A stretch of DNA of 64,000 nt. Origin: Hansschlegelia plantiphila. Lineage in GTDB: Bacteria; Pseudomonadota; Alphaproteobacteria; Rhizobiales; Methylopilaceae. Below the pieces are notes generated by a model. It was not told the DNA's origin, did no database searches, and saw only the letters and a program-made list of their open reading frames with translations. The stretch covers positions 186,001 to 250,000 of the forward strand of contig NZ_BSFI01000001.1 of assembly GCF_027922265.1 (NCBI RefSeq), in the 5' to 3' direction. Both the position numbers and the translations under genes were made by a program. This document shows positions 11,148-19,351 of the stretch, one piece after another (position 1 is the first letter of the stretch; each line of letters begins with the position of its first letter).

Positions 11148-12131
11148 ATGTCCTCTCCCCAACGCCATCCCCGTCCCGGCGCCGCCGTCCTCGCAGAGGG
11201 GGAGGCGCGCGAGAACTGGGTTGAGCGCCTCCGAACCTTCGTGGGCTTCGGCGCTCACCCGACCGTGCGCGAGGACATCGCCGAGGCTCTCGAGGAGAGC
11301 GACGATCTCTCCGTCAACACCCAGGAGCGCACGCTGCTGCGCAACGTGCTCGCGCTCCGCGGCACGCGCGTCGACGACGTGATGGTTCACCGCGCGGACA
11401 TCGTGGCGGTGTCCGAGGACGTCACCTTCGGCCAACTGCTGCTGACCTTCGCGGACGGCGGCCATTCGCGGCTGCCTGTCCATCAGGGCTCGCTCGACGA
11501 GCCGAAGGGCATGGTCCACGTCAAGGACGCGCTGGCGCTGTTCGCGCATGTCGCCCAGGGCGGCGGCCAGGTGTTCGACCCCGCCGCCGTCGATCTCGGC
11601 GCCCGCATCGGCGAGCTCGACGTGACGCGGCCGGTGATCTACGCGCCGCCTTCGATGCCGGCCTCCGACCTGCTGGCGCGCATGCAGTCGCTTCATATCC
11701 ACCTTGCGCTGATCGTCGACGAATATGGCGGCGTCGACGGGCTGGTGACGATCGAGGATCTCGTCGAGACCATCGTCGGCGACATCGAGGACGAGCATGA
11801 CGACGCGGCCGTGGCCTCGATCCGCGCCGACGGCGAGGGCGGGTTCATCGCGGACGCCCGCGCGCCGCTGGAGGAAGTCGCCGAAGCCGTCGGCCCGAGC
11901 TTCGACGTCGGGCCGTTCCGCGACGAGGTGGACACCATCGGCGGCCTGATCGTGACGCTGGCCGGCCGCGTGCCGCTGCAGGGCGACGTGGTGGACGGGC
12001 CCGGCGGCCACCGCCTCGAAGTGCGGGAGGCGGATCCCCGCCGCGTCATCGAGGTTCGGATCGGCGGCGTCGGCCCCAAGCACGGCGAAGGCGAATCGGA
12101 TAGGCCCGGAGACGCAGCGGACGCCGCCTGA
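11148..12131 (+). CDS. CorC/HlyC-family CBS-domain protein
   Basis: This 327-residue cytoplasmic protein of the YbeX/CorC (TlyC-like) group has two tandem CBS domains (about residues 75-205) and a C-terminal CorC/HlyC transporter-associated domain (about 220-310). The segment IVDEYGGVDGLVTIEDLVE is characteristic. There are no membrane helices, so it is not itself a transporter. Relatives sit between ybeY and lnt in many proteobacteria and have been tied to magnesium or cobalt handling and to ribosome function. The older hemolysin name is misleading. The N-terminal 20 residues are poorly conserved in type. Confidence 0.93.
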   Translation: MSSPQRHPRPGAAVLAEGEARENWVERLRTFVGFGAHPTVREDIAEALEESDDLSVNTQERTLLRNVLALRGTRVDDVMVHRADIVAVSEDVTFGQLLLTFADGGHSRLPVHQGSLDEPKGMVHVKDALALFAHVAQGGGQVFDPAAVDLGARIGELDVTRPVIYAPPSMPASDLLARMQSLHIHLALIVDEYGGVDGLVTIEDLVETIVGDIEDEHDDAAVASIRADGEGGFIADARAPLEEVAEAVGPSFDVGPFRDEVDTIGGLIVTLAGRVPLQGDVVDGPGGHRLEVREADPRRVIEVRIGGVGPKHGEGESDRPGDAADAA

Positions 12132-12161
12132 CCTTTGGCGTCCGCGGACATCGGGCGACCC

Positions 12162-13760
12162 ATGACGCGACGTTTCGAGGCCCTCTCCGCGCTCGCCGCC
12201 CGGGTGACCCTGGCCCATGGCTGGCGGCGCGCGCTGATGGCCTGCGCCGCCGGCGCCCTTTCGGCGCTCGCGATGCCGCCCTTCGGGGTCTGGCCGATCC
12301 TTGCGCTGACCTTGCCCGTCGCGGTCTGGCTGATCGACGGCGCATCGGCCGAGACGCGGGCGCGTAGCGCCCTCGCCGCAGCGTGGGTCGGCTTCGTCTT
12401 CGGCTTCGGCTATTTCCTCGCCGGCCTGTGGTGGATCGGCTCCGCCTTCCTGGTCGACGCCGACGTGTTCGGCTGGCTGCTGCCGGTCGCGGTCGCCGGG
12501 CTGCCGGCGCTGCTGGGCGTCACGACGGCTCTGGCCTTCGCTCTCGCGCGCCTCATCTGGTCGCCCGGCTGGCCGCGCGTGTTCGCCTTCGCCGCGGCGC
12601 TCGGCCTCGGCGAGCTGCTCCGCGGGCACATCTTCACCGGCTTTCCCTGGAACTCGTTCGGCTACGCGCTGGCCGACCAGCCCTGGCTCGGGCAATTCGC
12701 GTCGGTCGTCGGCGTCGAGGGGCTCACCTTCGTCGCGATCGCGATCTTCGCGGCGCCGGCGACGCTCGCAGATCCGATCCCCTCACGCCGGCTGCTCGCC
12801 GCCGCCGCGCTCGCTCTCATAGGCCTCGCCGGGTTCGGAGGCGTGCGCCTGAACTATCTCGCCCAGACCGGCTTCGACGCGCGCGTCAGGATCCGCGCGA
12901 TCCAGCCGGAGATCCCGCAGGACATGAAGTCGCAGGAGGCGGAGCGCGACACGATCATGGAGACGTACCTCTCCCTGTCCGATGAGGCGCGCGGGCCAGA
13001 ACATCGCGGTTTCGCCGACGCCGAGCTCGTCGTCTGGCCGGAATCGGCGTTCCCGTTCCTGCTCTCGCGCGCGCCCGACGCGCTTGCGCGGATCGGCCGC
13101 AGCCTCGCCCGCGGCGCGACGCTCGCCACCGGCTCGGTCCGCGGCGAACGGCGCGCCGACGGCGCCGGCGCAGATTACTGGAACGCGCTGCATCTGGTCG
13201 GCGACGACGGCTCGATCCTCGCCACCTACGACAAGATCCACCTTGTGCCGTTCGGCGAATACCTGCCGTTCCAGACCCTGCTGGAGTCCTTCGGGCTCGA
13301 GGCGGTGACCCGGCAGCGCGGCGGCTTCGCCAGCGGCGTCCGGCAGGCGGTGATCGCGCTGCCGCAGGGCCCCCGCTTCCGGCCGCTGATCTGTTACGAG
13401 GCGATCTTTCCGGAGGAGGTTTCGGACGGCGAGGAGAGGCCGGACTTCCTGCTGAACGTCACCAACGACGCCTGGTTCGGACGCACGCCGGGCCCCTATC
13501 AGCATGCGGCGCAAGCGCGCGTCCGGGCGGTCGAACAGGGTCTTCCGATGGTGCGCTCCGCTAATGGCGGGATCTCCTCGATCGTCGACGCCTACGGCCG
13601 CATCGTGGAGGCGCTCCCGCTCGGAACCCGCGGAGTCGTCGATGGTTTTTTGCCTCTCGCGATTGAGCCGACGGTGTTCGTCACAACCTCGGGCAGGCTC
13701 TTTCTCGCTTTCCCCGTTATTTTTCTGTCTCTCGTATTCGTAGCACGTTCCCGTGTTTGA
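12162..13760 (+). CDS. lnt: Apolipoprotein N-acyltransferase
   Basis: This 532-residue inner-membrane enzyme adds the third acyl chain to lipoproteins. About six N-terminal membrane helices are followed by a periplasmic nitrilase-like domain with the expected catalytic residues: Glu in VVWPESAFPF, Lys in YDKIHLVPFGEYLPF and Cys in PLICYEAIFPEE. A last hydrophobic helix lies at the C-terminus. I use the ATG at 12162; an upstream TTG at 12135 is possible but has no added support. In rhizobia the orthologue was described as ActA, required for acid tolerance, and sits next to phrR, as here. Confidence 0.97.
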   Translation: MTRRFEALSALAARVTLAHGWRRALMACAAGALSALAMPPFGVWPILALTLPVAVWLIDGASAETRARSALAAAWVGFVFGFGYFLAGLWWIGSAFLVDADVFGWLLPVAVAGLPALLGVTTALAFALARLIWSPGWPRVFAFAAALGLGELLRGHIFTGFPWNSFGYALADQPWLGQFASVVGVEGLTFVAIAIFAAPATLADPIPSRRLLAAAALALIGLAGFGGVRLNYLAQTGFDARVRIRAIQPEIPQDMKSQEAERDTIMETYLSLSDEARGPEHRGFADAELVVWPESAFPFLLSRAPDALARIGRSLARGATLATGSVRGERRADGAGADYWNALHLVGDDGSILATYDKIHLVPFGEYLPFQTLLESFGLEAVTRQRGGFASGVRQAVIALPQGPRFRPLICYEAIFPEEVSDGEERPDFLLNVTNDAWFGRTPGPYQHAAQARVRAVEQGLPMVRSANGGISSIVDAYGRIVEALPLGTRGVVDGFLPLAIEPTVFVTTSGRLFLAFPVIFLSLVFVARSRV

Positions 13761-13901
13761 CAAGCCAAATGCGAAGTGTCCATCTTTCGACCTCACGCCG
13801 CTTCGGCGGGAAAAAAGCAGGGCGCTCGTGGCGTTCGTGCATGGCTGACAGGAGTTGTACGGCGGGGGCGACGCCGCACGATAGTCCGAGGAGAAGACGT
13901 A

Positions 13902-14315
13902 ATGCTCAAGAAGATCCCGAACCCGGTCGACAAACATGTCGGCAGTCGGGTGCGGATGCGGCGCGTCTTGATAGGCATGAGTCAGGAGAAACTGGGAGAG
14001 GCCCTCGGGATCACCTTCCAGCAGATCCAGAAGTACGAGAAGGGCACCAACCGCATCGGGGCGAGTCGGATGCAGCAGATCGCCACTGTGATGGCGGTGC
14101 CGGTGTCGTACTTCTTTGACGACGCGCCGGGCGCCGACAGCGGCAACGGCTTCGCCGAAGCCCATGGCTCGGACTACGTGGTGGACTTCCTCACCACGAC
14201 CGAAGGCCTGCAACTCAACAAGTCCTTCGTCCGCATCTCCGACGCGAAGGTGCGGCGCAAGATCGTCGACCTCGTTTCGGCGCTCGCCGACCAGCCCGCC
14301 AAAGCGGCCGGCTGA
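13902..14315 (+). CDS. HTH transcriptional regulator of the PhrR/PraR type
   Basis: This is a 137-residue XRE-type regulator with a helix-turn-helix (about residues 13-70) around GMSQEKLGEALGITFQQIQKYEKG, then a short C-terminal region. It lies between lnt and metK, exactly where rhizobial PhrR (low-pH induced, beside actA/lnt) and PraR (repressor of quorum-sensing and biofilm genes) are found, so it is very probably their orthologue. The ATG at 13902 follows a GAGGAGA ribosome-binding sequence. In-frame codons upstream would add a basic tail without a start signal. Its targets here are unknown. Confidence 0.9.
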   Translation: MLKKIPNPVDKHVGSRVRMRRVLIGMSQEKLGEALGITFQQIQKYEKGTNRIGASRMQQIATVMAVPVSYFFDDAPGADSGNGFAEAHGSDYVVDFLTTTEGLQLNKSFVRISDAKVRRKIVDLVSALADQPAKAAG

Positions 14316-14341
14316 CTGCGGCGACGCCGCTCCTGCGCCTT

Positions 14342-14404
14342 CCCTCCGGCTTGGGGAGGGCGCGCGCCGTAACGACCTCCCCGGCCCGCCATCCATGGGC
14401 CGGG
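14342..14404 (+). repeat. Two GC-rich inverted repeats in the phrR-metK gap
   Basis: The first hairpin has arms CCCTCC (14342-14347) and GGAGGG (14355-14360). The second has arms CCCGGCCC (14380-14387) and GGGCCGGG (14397-14404) around a 9-base loop. They lie in the 189-base leader of metK. Neither is followed by a T-run, so they are not classical intrinsic terminators. I could not match them to a known SAM riboswitch class. They may be an attenuator, an RNA-processing site or a repetitive palindrome. Confidence 0.45.
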
Positions 14405-14504
14405 AGGGGCCCGCATCTTGACCGTTCGTCTCCCATCTGCGAAAGAACGATCCGTTCGTAAGACAGAACGCATCCGTCATTTCATCCGCTACGGGGGACT
14501 GCCG

Positions 14505-15677
14505 ATGGCACGCGCTGACTATCTCTTCACGAGCGAATCCGTCGGTGAGGGCCATCCCGACAAGGTGTGCGACCGCATCTCCGACGAGATCGTCGACATC
14601 TATCTCGCAGCCGAGCCCGAAGCGCGCTGCGGCGTCGAAACGCTCGCCACCACGAACCGCGTCGTCATCGCGGGCGAGGTCCGCGGGCCCGACAGCATCA
14701 CCAAAGATCAGCTGATCGAAGCCGCGCGCGCGGCGATCAAGGACATCGGATACGAGCAGGACGGCTTCCACTGGAAGACCGCCGACATCTCCTGCTACCT
14801 GCACGCTCAGTCCGCGCACATCGCGCAGGGCGTCGACGCCTCGGGCAACAAGGACGAGGGCGCGGGCGACCAGGGCATCATGTTCGGCTACGCCTGCAAA
14901 GAGACGCCGTCGCTGATGCCGGCGCCGCTGTTCTACGCCCACGGCATCCTGAAGCGCCTTGCGGACGTGCGTCACTCCGGCGAGCAGCCGACGCTCGGAC
15001 CCGACGCCAAGAGCCAGGTCACCGTGCGCTACGCCAACGGCAAGCCGGTCGGCGTCACCTCGATCGTGCTCTCGACCCAGCACCATGACGAGAACCAGAC
15101 CTCGCAGGACATCCGCGACATCGTGGAGCCCTATATCCGCGAGACGCTGCCCGAGGGCTGGATCTCCGACGAGACCGTCTGGCACGTGAACCCGACCGGC
15201 GTCTTCGTGATCGGCGGTCCGGACGGCGACGCCGGCCTCACCGGCCGCAAGATCATCGTCGACACCTACGGCGGCGCGGCCCCGCACGGCGGCGGCGCGT
15301 TCTCCGGCAAGGACCCGACCAAGGTCGACCGCTCGGCCGCCTACGCCGCGCGCTACCTCGCCAAGAACGTGATCGCGGCCGATCTCGCCGACCGCGCGAC
15401 CATCCAGCTCGCCTACGCCATCGGCGTCTCCGAGCCGCTCTCGATCTATGTGGATCTGCACGGCACCGGCCGGGTCGACGAGGCCAAGCTCGAGAAGGTG
15501 CTCGGCGAAGTCATCAGCCTCAGCCCGCGCGGCATCCGCCAGCATCTGAAGCTCAACCGTCCGATCTACGCGCGCACGTCGGCCTACGGCCATTTCGGCC
15601 GCGAGCCCGACGCCGAAGGCGGCTTCTCCTGGGAGAAGACCGACCTCGTCGACGCGCTGAAGTCCGCGCTCGCCTGA
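14505..15677 (+). CDS. metK: S-adenosylmethionine synthetase
   Basis: This is a 390-residue methionine adenosyltransferase, which makes SAM from methionine and ATP. The start [20 protein letters not shown] is typical. The ATP-binding motif [12 protein letters not shown] and the metal/phosphate loop [20 protein letters not shown] are intact. A run of GGGGGA precedes the ATG at 14505, and the longer upstream reading frame has no family similarity. It is followed after 26 bases by trmB, which uses SAM. Confidence 0.98.
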   Translation: MARADYLFTSESVGEGHPDKVCDRISDEIVDIYLAAEPEARCGVETLATTNRVVIAGEVRGPDSITKDQLIEAARAAIKDIGYEQDGFHWKTADISCYLHAQSAHIAQGVDASGNKDEGAGDQGIMFGYACKETPSLMPAPLFYAHGILKRLADVRHSGEQPTLGPDAKSQVTVRYANGKPVGVTSIVLSTQHHDENQTSQDIRDIVEPYIRETLPEGWISDETVWHVNPTGVFVIGGPDGDAGLTGRKIIVDTYGGAAPHGGGAFSGKDPTKVDRSAAYAARYLAKNVIAADLADRATIQLAYAIGVSEPLSIYVDLHGTGRVDEAKLEKVLGEVISLSPRGIRQHLKLNRPIYARTSAYGHFGREPDAEGGFSWEKTDLVDALKSALA

Positions 15678-15703
15678 CATCTCCCGCCGCGGCGATCGTC
15701 CTC

Positions 15704-16393
15704 ATGTCCGACGATGAGCGCCGCGGCGGCTCCTTCTACGGCCGGCGCAAGGGCAAAGCCCTGCGCGCCGGCCGCGCCGCGACCGTAGCCGGCACCCTGC
15801 CGCGGCTGAAGCTGGACGTCGAGGCGCTGCCCGACGCCCTCGCCGAGCTGTTCGCGATCGCCGTCCGCGAAGTCCGCCTCGAGATCGGCTTCGGCGGCGC
15901 CGAGCACCTGCTGCACAGGGCTCAGGAAAACCCTGATATCGGCTACATCGGCGTCGAGCCCTTCATCGACGGCCTCGCCAAGGGCGTCGCGGGCGTCGAT
16001 GCGCTGGGCCTGAGGAATGTCCGGCTCTACGACGACGACGCGACCAAGCTGCTCGACCGCCTGCCCGCCGGGTCGCTCGCGAGCGTCGACCTGCTCTATC
16101 CCGATCCCTGGCCGAAGACCCGTCACTGGAAGCGGCGCTTCGTCTCCGACGAGAACCTCGCCCGCCTCGCGCGCGTCATGACGCCGGGCGCGCCGTTCCG
16201 CTTCGCGTCCGACATCGACACCTATGTCGCCTGGACGCTGGAGCGCGTCCGGCGCTCCCCCGATTTCGAGTGGACCGCGGAACGGCCGGGCGACTGGCGG
16301 GCGCCATGGGCCGGCTGGCCCGGCACGCGCTACGAGGCCAAGGCGATCCGCGAAGGCCGGCGGGGCACCTACCTGACCTTCCGACGGCTGTGA
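15704..16393 (+). CDS. trmB: tRNA (guanine-N7-)-methyltransferase
   Basis: This 229-residue SAM-dependent enzyme forms m7G46 in tRNAs. The SAM-binding GxG strand [12 protein letters not shown] and the family signature [13 protein letters not shown] are present. It is the last gene of the plus-strand housekeeping run; in related genomes trmB is normally followed by rimP-nusA, which here lie about 11 kb away on the opposite strand. Confidence 0.97.
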   Translation: MSDDERRGGSFYGRRKGKALRAGRAATVAGTLPRLKLDVEALPDALAELFAIAVREVRLEIGFGGAEHLLHRAQENPDIGYIGVEPFIDGLAKGVAGVDALGLRNVRLYDDDATKLLDRLPAGSLASVDLLYPDPWPKTRHWKRRFVSDENLARLARVMTPGAPFRFASDIDTYVAWTLERVRRSPDFEWTAERPGDWRAPWAGWPGTRYEAKAIREGRRGTYLTFRRL

Positions 16394-16434
16394 CATCAGC
16401 TTAGTATCGCAGCGTCAACGATGGGGGATGCGCC

Positions 16435-16701
16435 GTGAGACTACGCTTGGCAACCTCTTGCGCGCTCGCGCTTCTGGCATCACCCGCTGTTTCCCAAAGT
16501 ATTTGCGCCGATCTATGGAGAGAGCGGAACTCCATCTATAGAAACGCCGGCTACTGCTTTAAGACTCCTCGCGCGATCCGCGCGTTCGGGAGCGCGGGAT
16601 GCAGTTACGATGATATCGCGGACGTGCCGCTTTCGGCGCGGGAGCGCGCGGATATTATGGATATCACGAGGGAGGAGCACGTCCGCGGCTGTCCCCGCTA
16701 G
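16435..16701 (+). CDS. Small secreted YARHG-domain protein
   Basis: This is an 88-residue protein with a signal peptide (about residues 1-20, ending SPAVSQ) and a mature part resembling the YARHG domain: a WRERNSIYRNAGYCF core followed by a short tail. Mature-chain cysteines (in SICADL, GYCF, AGCSY and RGCPR) could form disulfides. YARHG domains are thought to be extracytoplasmic, but their role is unknown. The GTG start follows a GGGGGA sequence. It is close behind trmB (41 bases) but is probably a separate function. Its codon third positions look less GC-biased than those of its neighbours. Confidence 0.7.
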   Translation: MRLRLATSCALALLASPAVSQSICADLWRERNSIYRNAGYCFKTPRAIRAFGSAGCSYDDIADVPLSARERADIMDITREEHVRGCPR

Positions 16702-17912
16702 GCGCCACTCCGCCGCGCCTTGCGGGACAGGCGGAACAGCGCCAGCGTGGCGACGCCGAACAGCGAGACGGCGATGGGCAGCGGCAGCACCGTCCCGAGG
16801 CTGAGCGTCCGTCCCAGCCCGACGCCGACGATCGCGCCGAAGGTCATCTGCGCGAACCCGACCAGCGAGGACGCCGCGCCGGCCCGTTCCGGGAAGGGCT
16901 GCAGCGCGCAGGCCATGCTCTGCGGCATCACCAGGCCGACGCCGAACATATAGACCATCATCGGCCCGACGATCGCGGCCGGGGTCTGCGGGCCGAACAG
17001 CACCAGCGCCAGCATCAGCAGGCCGCCGAGCGCGACCGCGGCCGAGCCCACCCCGATTGCGCCGTCGAGGCCGCGCAGCCGCACCAGCGGCCCGGCCGCC
17101 AGCGTGCCGCCGACGTAGCCGATGACGCCGATCGCGAAGGCCGCGCCATAGGCGATCTCGCTCAGCCCGTAGATCGACTGCAGGATGAAGGACGAGGTCG
17201 AAATGTAGGCGAACAGCCCGGCGAAGGCGATCGCGGTCAGGCCGAGATAGGTGAGGAAGCCCTTGTGGCGCAGCAGCACGGCGTAGCTCGCGGCGACCGA
17301 GCGCGGGGTGACGGCGCCGACCGCTCGCAGGCGGATCGTCTCGGGCAGGAAGGCCGCCACGATCAGCATCTCGCCGCCTAGCAGCAGGGTCAGCAACACG
17401 AAGGTCGCCCGCCAGTTGAAGGCGCTCTCCAGCACGCCGCCGATCAGCGGCGCGACGGCGGGAATGAGCCCAAGGATCGTCGCCATGCGCGCAAGCTCGC
17501 GCGCCGCGCGCGGGCCGGAATAGAGGTCGCGGACGATCGAGCGCGCCAGCACCACCGGTCCCGCGCCGCCCAGCGCCTGCAGGAACCGGGCGACGATCAG
17601 CGTCTCGATCGTCGGGGCGAGAGCGCACAACGCGCTGCCGAAGGTGAACAGCGTCAGGCTCGCCATCAGAACGGGCTTGCGCCCGCGCGCGTCCGACAGC
17701 GGCCCGTAGACCACCTGGCCCGCGGCGAAGCCGACGAGGAAGGCCGAGAGCGTGAGCTGCCCTTGCGTCGGACTGGCCCCGAGCGCCCTGGTGAGGTGCG
17801 GCAGGGACGGCAGATACATGTCGATCGCAAGCGGCCCGACCGCGGTCAACATCGCGAGCACGGCGGTCAAGGCGAGCGTATCGGGGCGCAGACGCATGGG
17901 ACGCAAACGCAT
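16698..17912 (-). CDS. Bcr/CflA-type multidrug efflux MFS transporter
   Basis: This is a 404-residue, 12-helix major facilitator transporter. The first loop carries the drug-antiporter motif A (YGPLSDARGRKPV), and the first helix has the GPLAIDMYLPSLP sequence typical of Bcr/CflA drug-proton antiporters. The start is one of two nearby ATGs (17912 or 17897), and neither has a clear ribosome-binding site. It lies 83 bases downstream of the XRE-cupin regulator on the same strand, which may control it. It overlaps the 3' end of the YARHG gene by 4 bases, tail to tail. Confidence 0.9.
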   Translation of the reverse strand: MRLRPMRLRPDTLALTAVLAMLTAVGPLAIDMYLPSLPHLTRALGASPTQGQLTLSAFLVGFAAGQVVYGPLSDARGRKPVLMASLTLFTFGSALCALAPTIETLIVARFLQALGGAGPVVLARSIVRDLYSGPRAARELARMATILGLIPAVAPLIGGVLESAFNWRATFVLLTLLLGGEMLIVAAFLPETIRLRAVGAVTPRSVAASYAVLLRHKGFLTYLGLTAIAFAGLFAYISTSSFILQSIYGLSEIAYGAAFAIGVIGYVGGTLAAGPLVRLRGLDGAIGVGSAAVALGGLLMLALVLFGPQTPAAIVGPMMVYMFGVGLVMPQSMACALQPFPERAGAASSLVGFAQMTFGAIVGVGLGRTLSLGTVLPLPIAVSLFGVATLALFRLSRKARRSGA

Positions 17913-17995
17913 CAGGGGCGGGGAAGGATGCCGTCGACGACCGCCGGTCGAGGGAAGGCGCGAGGGGAGAGGCGAGCGGGCGGCGCCCGCTCCGC

Positions 17996-18685
17996 TCACT
18001 CCTTCTCGTACATGATCACCGAGAGATAGGTCATCGGCTTCGCCACGAGCCGTTCCGGCCCGTGCGGCGCGCCCGAGTCGAACAGCAGCGAGTCGCCGGG
18101 CTTCAGGTGGTAGCTGTTGCCTGCGTGAGCGTAGACCACCTCTCCGGTCAGCATGTAGATCAGCTCGGTGCCCTCATGCTGGAAGGCGGTGTAGGGGGCG
18201 GCGTCCTCGGTCAGCGTGATGAGGTAGGGCTCGCAGGCGACGGGACCGCCCAGCATGTGGCCGAGCAGCTCGTAATTGTGGCCGACCTTGGTGCCGCGGC
18301 GCTGGATGACCACGCCCTGTCCGGCCGGCACGTAGGAACAGTCGCGCCGCTCCTCGAATTCCGAGAACAGCAGGCTGATCGGCATGTTCAGCGCCGCAGC
18401 CAGCGTCTGCAGCGTAGTCAGCGACGGCGAGATCTGGCCGTTCTCGATCTTCGACAGCATGCCGGTGGAGACGCTGGCCGCCGCCGCGAGCTCCGCGACC
18501 GTCAGCCCCATCACCTTGCGGTGGTGACGGATCTGCAGGCCGATCGCCTGCTCGAGGGTGCGTCGCTCGGCCGGAGCCGGCGCGCCGGAGCCGGTGACGT
18601 AGTCGTCGTCCTCGACCTTGACGCCTGCGTCCGGAGCCGCCTCGGGCTTGCCGGGCGCGCGCGGTTGCGCTGAGCTTTCGACCAT
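17996..18685 (-). CDS. XRE-family regulator with C-terminal cupin domain
   Basis: This is a 229-residue transcription factor: an N-terminal acidic/Pro-rich tail, an XRE helix-turn-helix (about residues 45-100, with LTVAELAAAASVSTGMLSKI), then a cupin domain (about 145-228) with the PGDSLLFDSGAPHG strand that usually binds a small effector. Regulators of this architecture often control amine, amino-acid or transporter genes. It is the next gene after soxG on the same strand (87-base gap), so it may regulate sarcosine oxidase, the MFS exporter or both. The ATG at 18685 follows GGGGAAAG. Confidence 0.88.
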   Translation of the reverse strand: MVESSAQPRAPGKPEAAPDAGVKVEDDDYVTGSGAPAPAERRTLEQAIGLQIRHHRKVMGLTVAELAAAASVSTGMLSKIENGQISPSLTTLQTLAAALNMPISLLFSEFEERRDCSYVPAGQGVVIQRRGTKVGHNYELLGHMLGGPVACEPYLITLTEDAAPYTAFQHEGTELIYMLTGEVVYAHAGNSYHLKPGDSLLFDSGAPHGPERLVAKPMTYLSVIMYEKE

Positions 18686-18772
18686 GGCGATCTTTCCCCG
18701 CAGGAAACTGACAGCCACGCTAACGAAGCCGCGCGCAAATCCCAAGCGCGGCGTCGCGAGAGCCACAGATAG

Positions 18773-19351
18773 TTAGCCGTCGAGGCGTGCGTCGATGTTC
18801 CGCGCCGCGCCGGCATGGACGAGCCAGCGCCACAGCGTCGCGGCGTAGGAGCGGAACACGGCGAGCTCGAAGGCCGCTTCGTCGTCGACGCGCCACAGGT
18901 GGACGGCGATCGAGGCGGCGTGCGTCAGCGCGACGTCTCCGGCCGCGAAGGCGCGCGGATGGAGGTCGACGGCGATCAGCGTCGCCAGCGTCTCGCGCGC
19001 GAGCGGACCGGAGACGCTGAGCACCGTGCGGCCATCGGACTGATCCGAGACGCCGGCCGGCAGGCTCGCGAAGTCGGCGGCGCCGGTCGAGGTCGCGAGC
19101 CATTTGCCAGGCCCCGCCCAGACGAAGGCCGCCTCGCCCGCGGCGACGCGCTTCGGCGTCGTGGGCAGTTCGAGGCCGAAGGCGGAGCGCACGGCGTCGG
19201 CGAGCTCCGCGTCCCGACCACCGAGCGCCGAGACGGTCGCGAGCGTGAGGCCGGAGCGTTCGCGCAAGGTCACCCCGGGCTCGACGGAGGCCGTGACGAC
19301 GGGCGCGACATGGGCGCGGAGCGCGGAGCGGGCGACGAGGGGCTCAGGCAC
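18773..19351 (-). CDS. soxG: Sarcosine oxidase gamma subunit
   Basis: This is the 192-residue gamma subunit of heterotetrameric sarcosine oxidase, a GcvT-like fold with motifs such as VWAGPGKWLA and TVLSVSGPLARETLA. It holds the complex together at the FMN/FAD centre. It begins at a GTG that overlaps the end of soxA by 8 bases, which supports its place as the last gene of soxB-D-A-G. Confidence 0.92.
   Translation of the reverse strand: MPEPLVARSALRAHVAPVVTASVEPGVTLRERSGLTLATVSALGGRDAELADAVRSAFGLELPTTPKRVAAGEAAFVWAGPGKWLATSTGAADFASLPAGVSDQSDGRTVLSVSGPLARETLATLIAVDLHPRAFAAGDVALTHAASIAVHLWRVDDEAAFELAVFRSYAATLWRWLVHAGAARNIDARLDG

Noticed and set aside
13793..13815. CCGC-TTCG-GCGG hairpin next to an A-run after lnt
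   Set aside because: The A-run follows the stem on the plus strand, and no minus-strand transcript needs termination there, so it is not an intrinsic terminator.
14316..14504. SAM riboswitch before metK
   Set aside because: I looked for known SAM riboswitch core features and could not identify any; only generic hairpins are reported.
12783..15680. 965-residue minus-strand open frame across lnt, HTH and metK
   Set aside because: It crosses three well-supported genes on the other strand; it is a product of GC-rich third-position bias.
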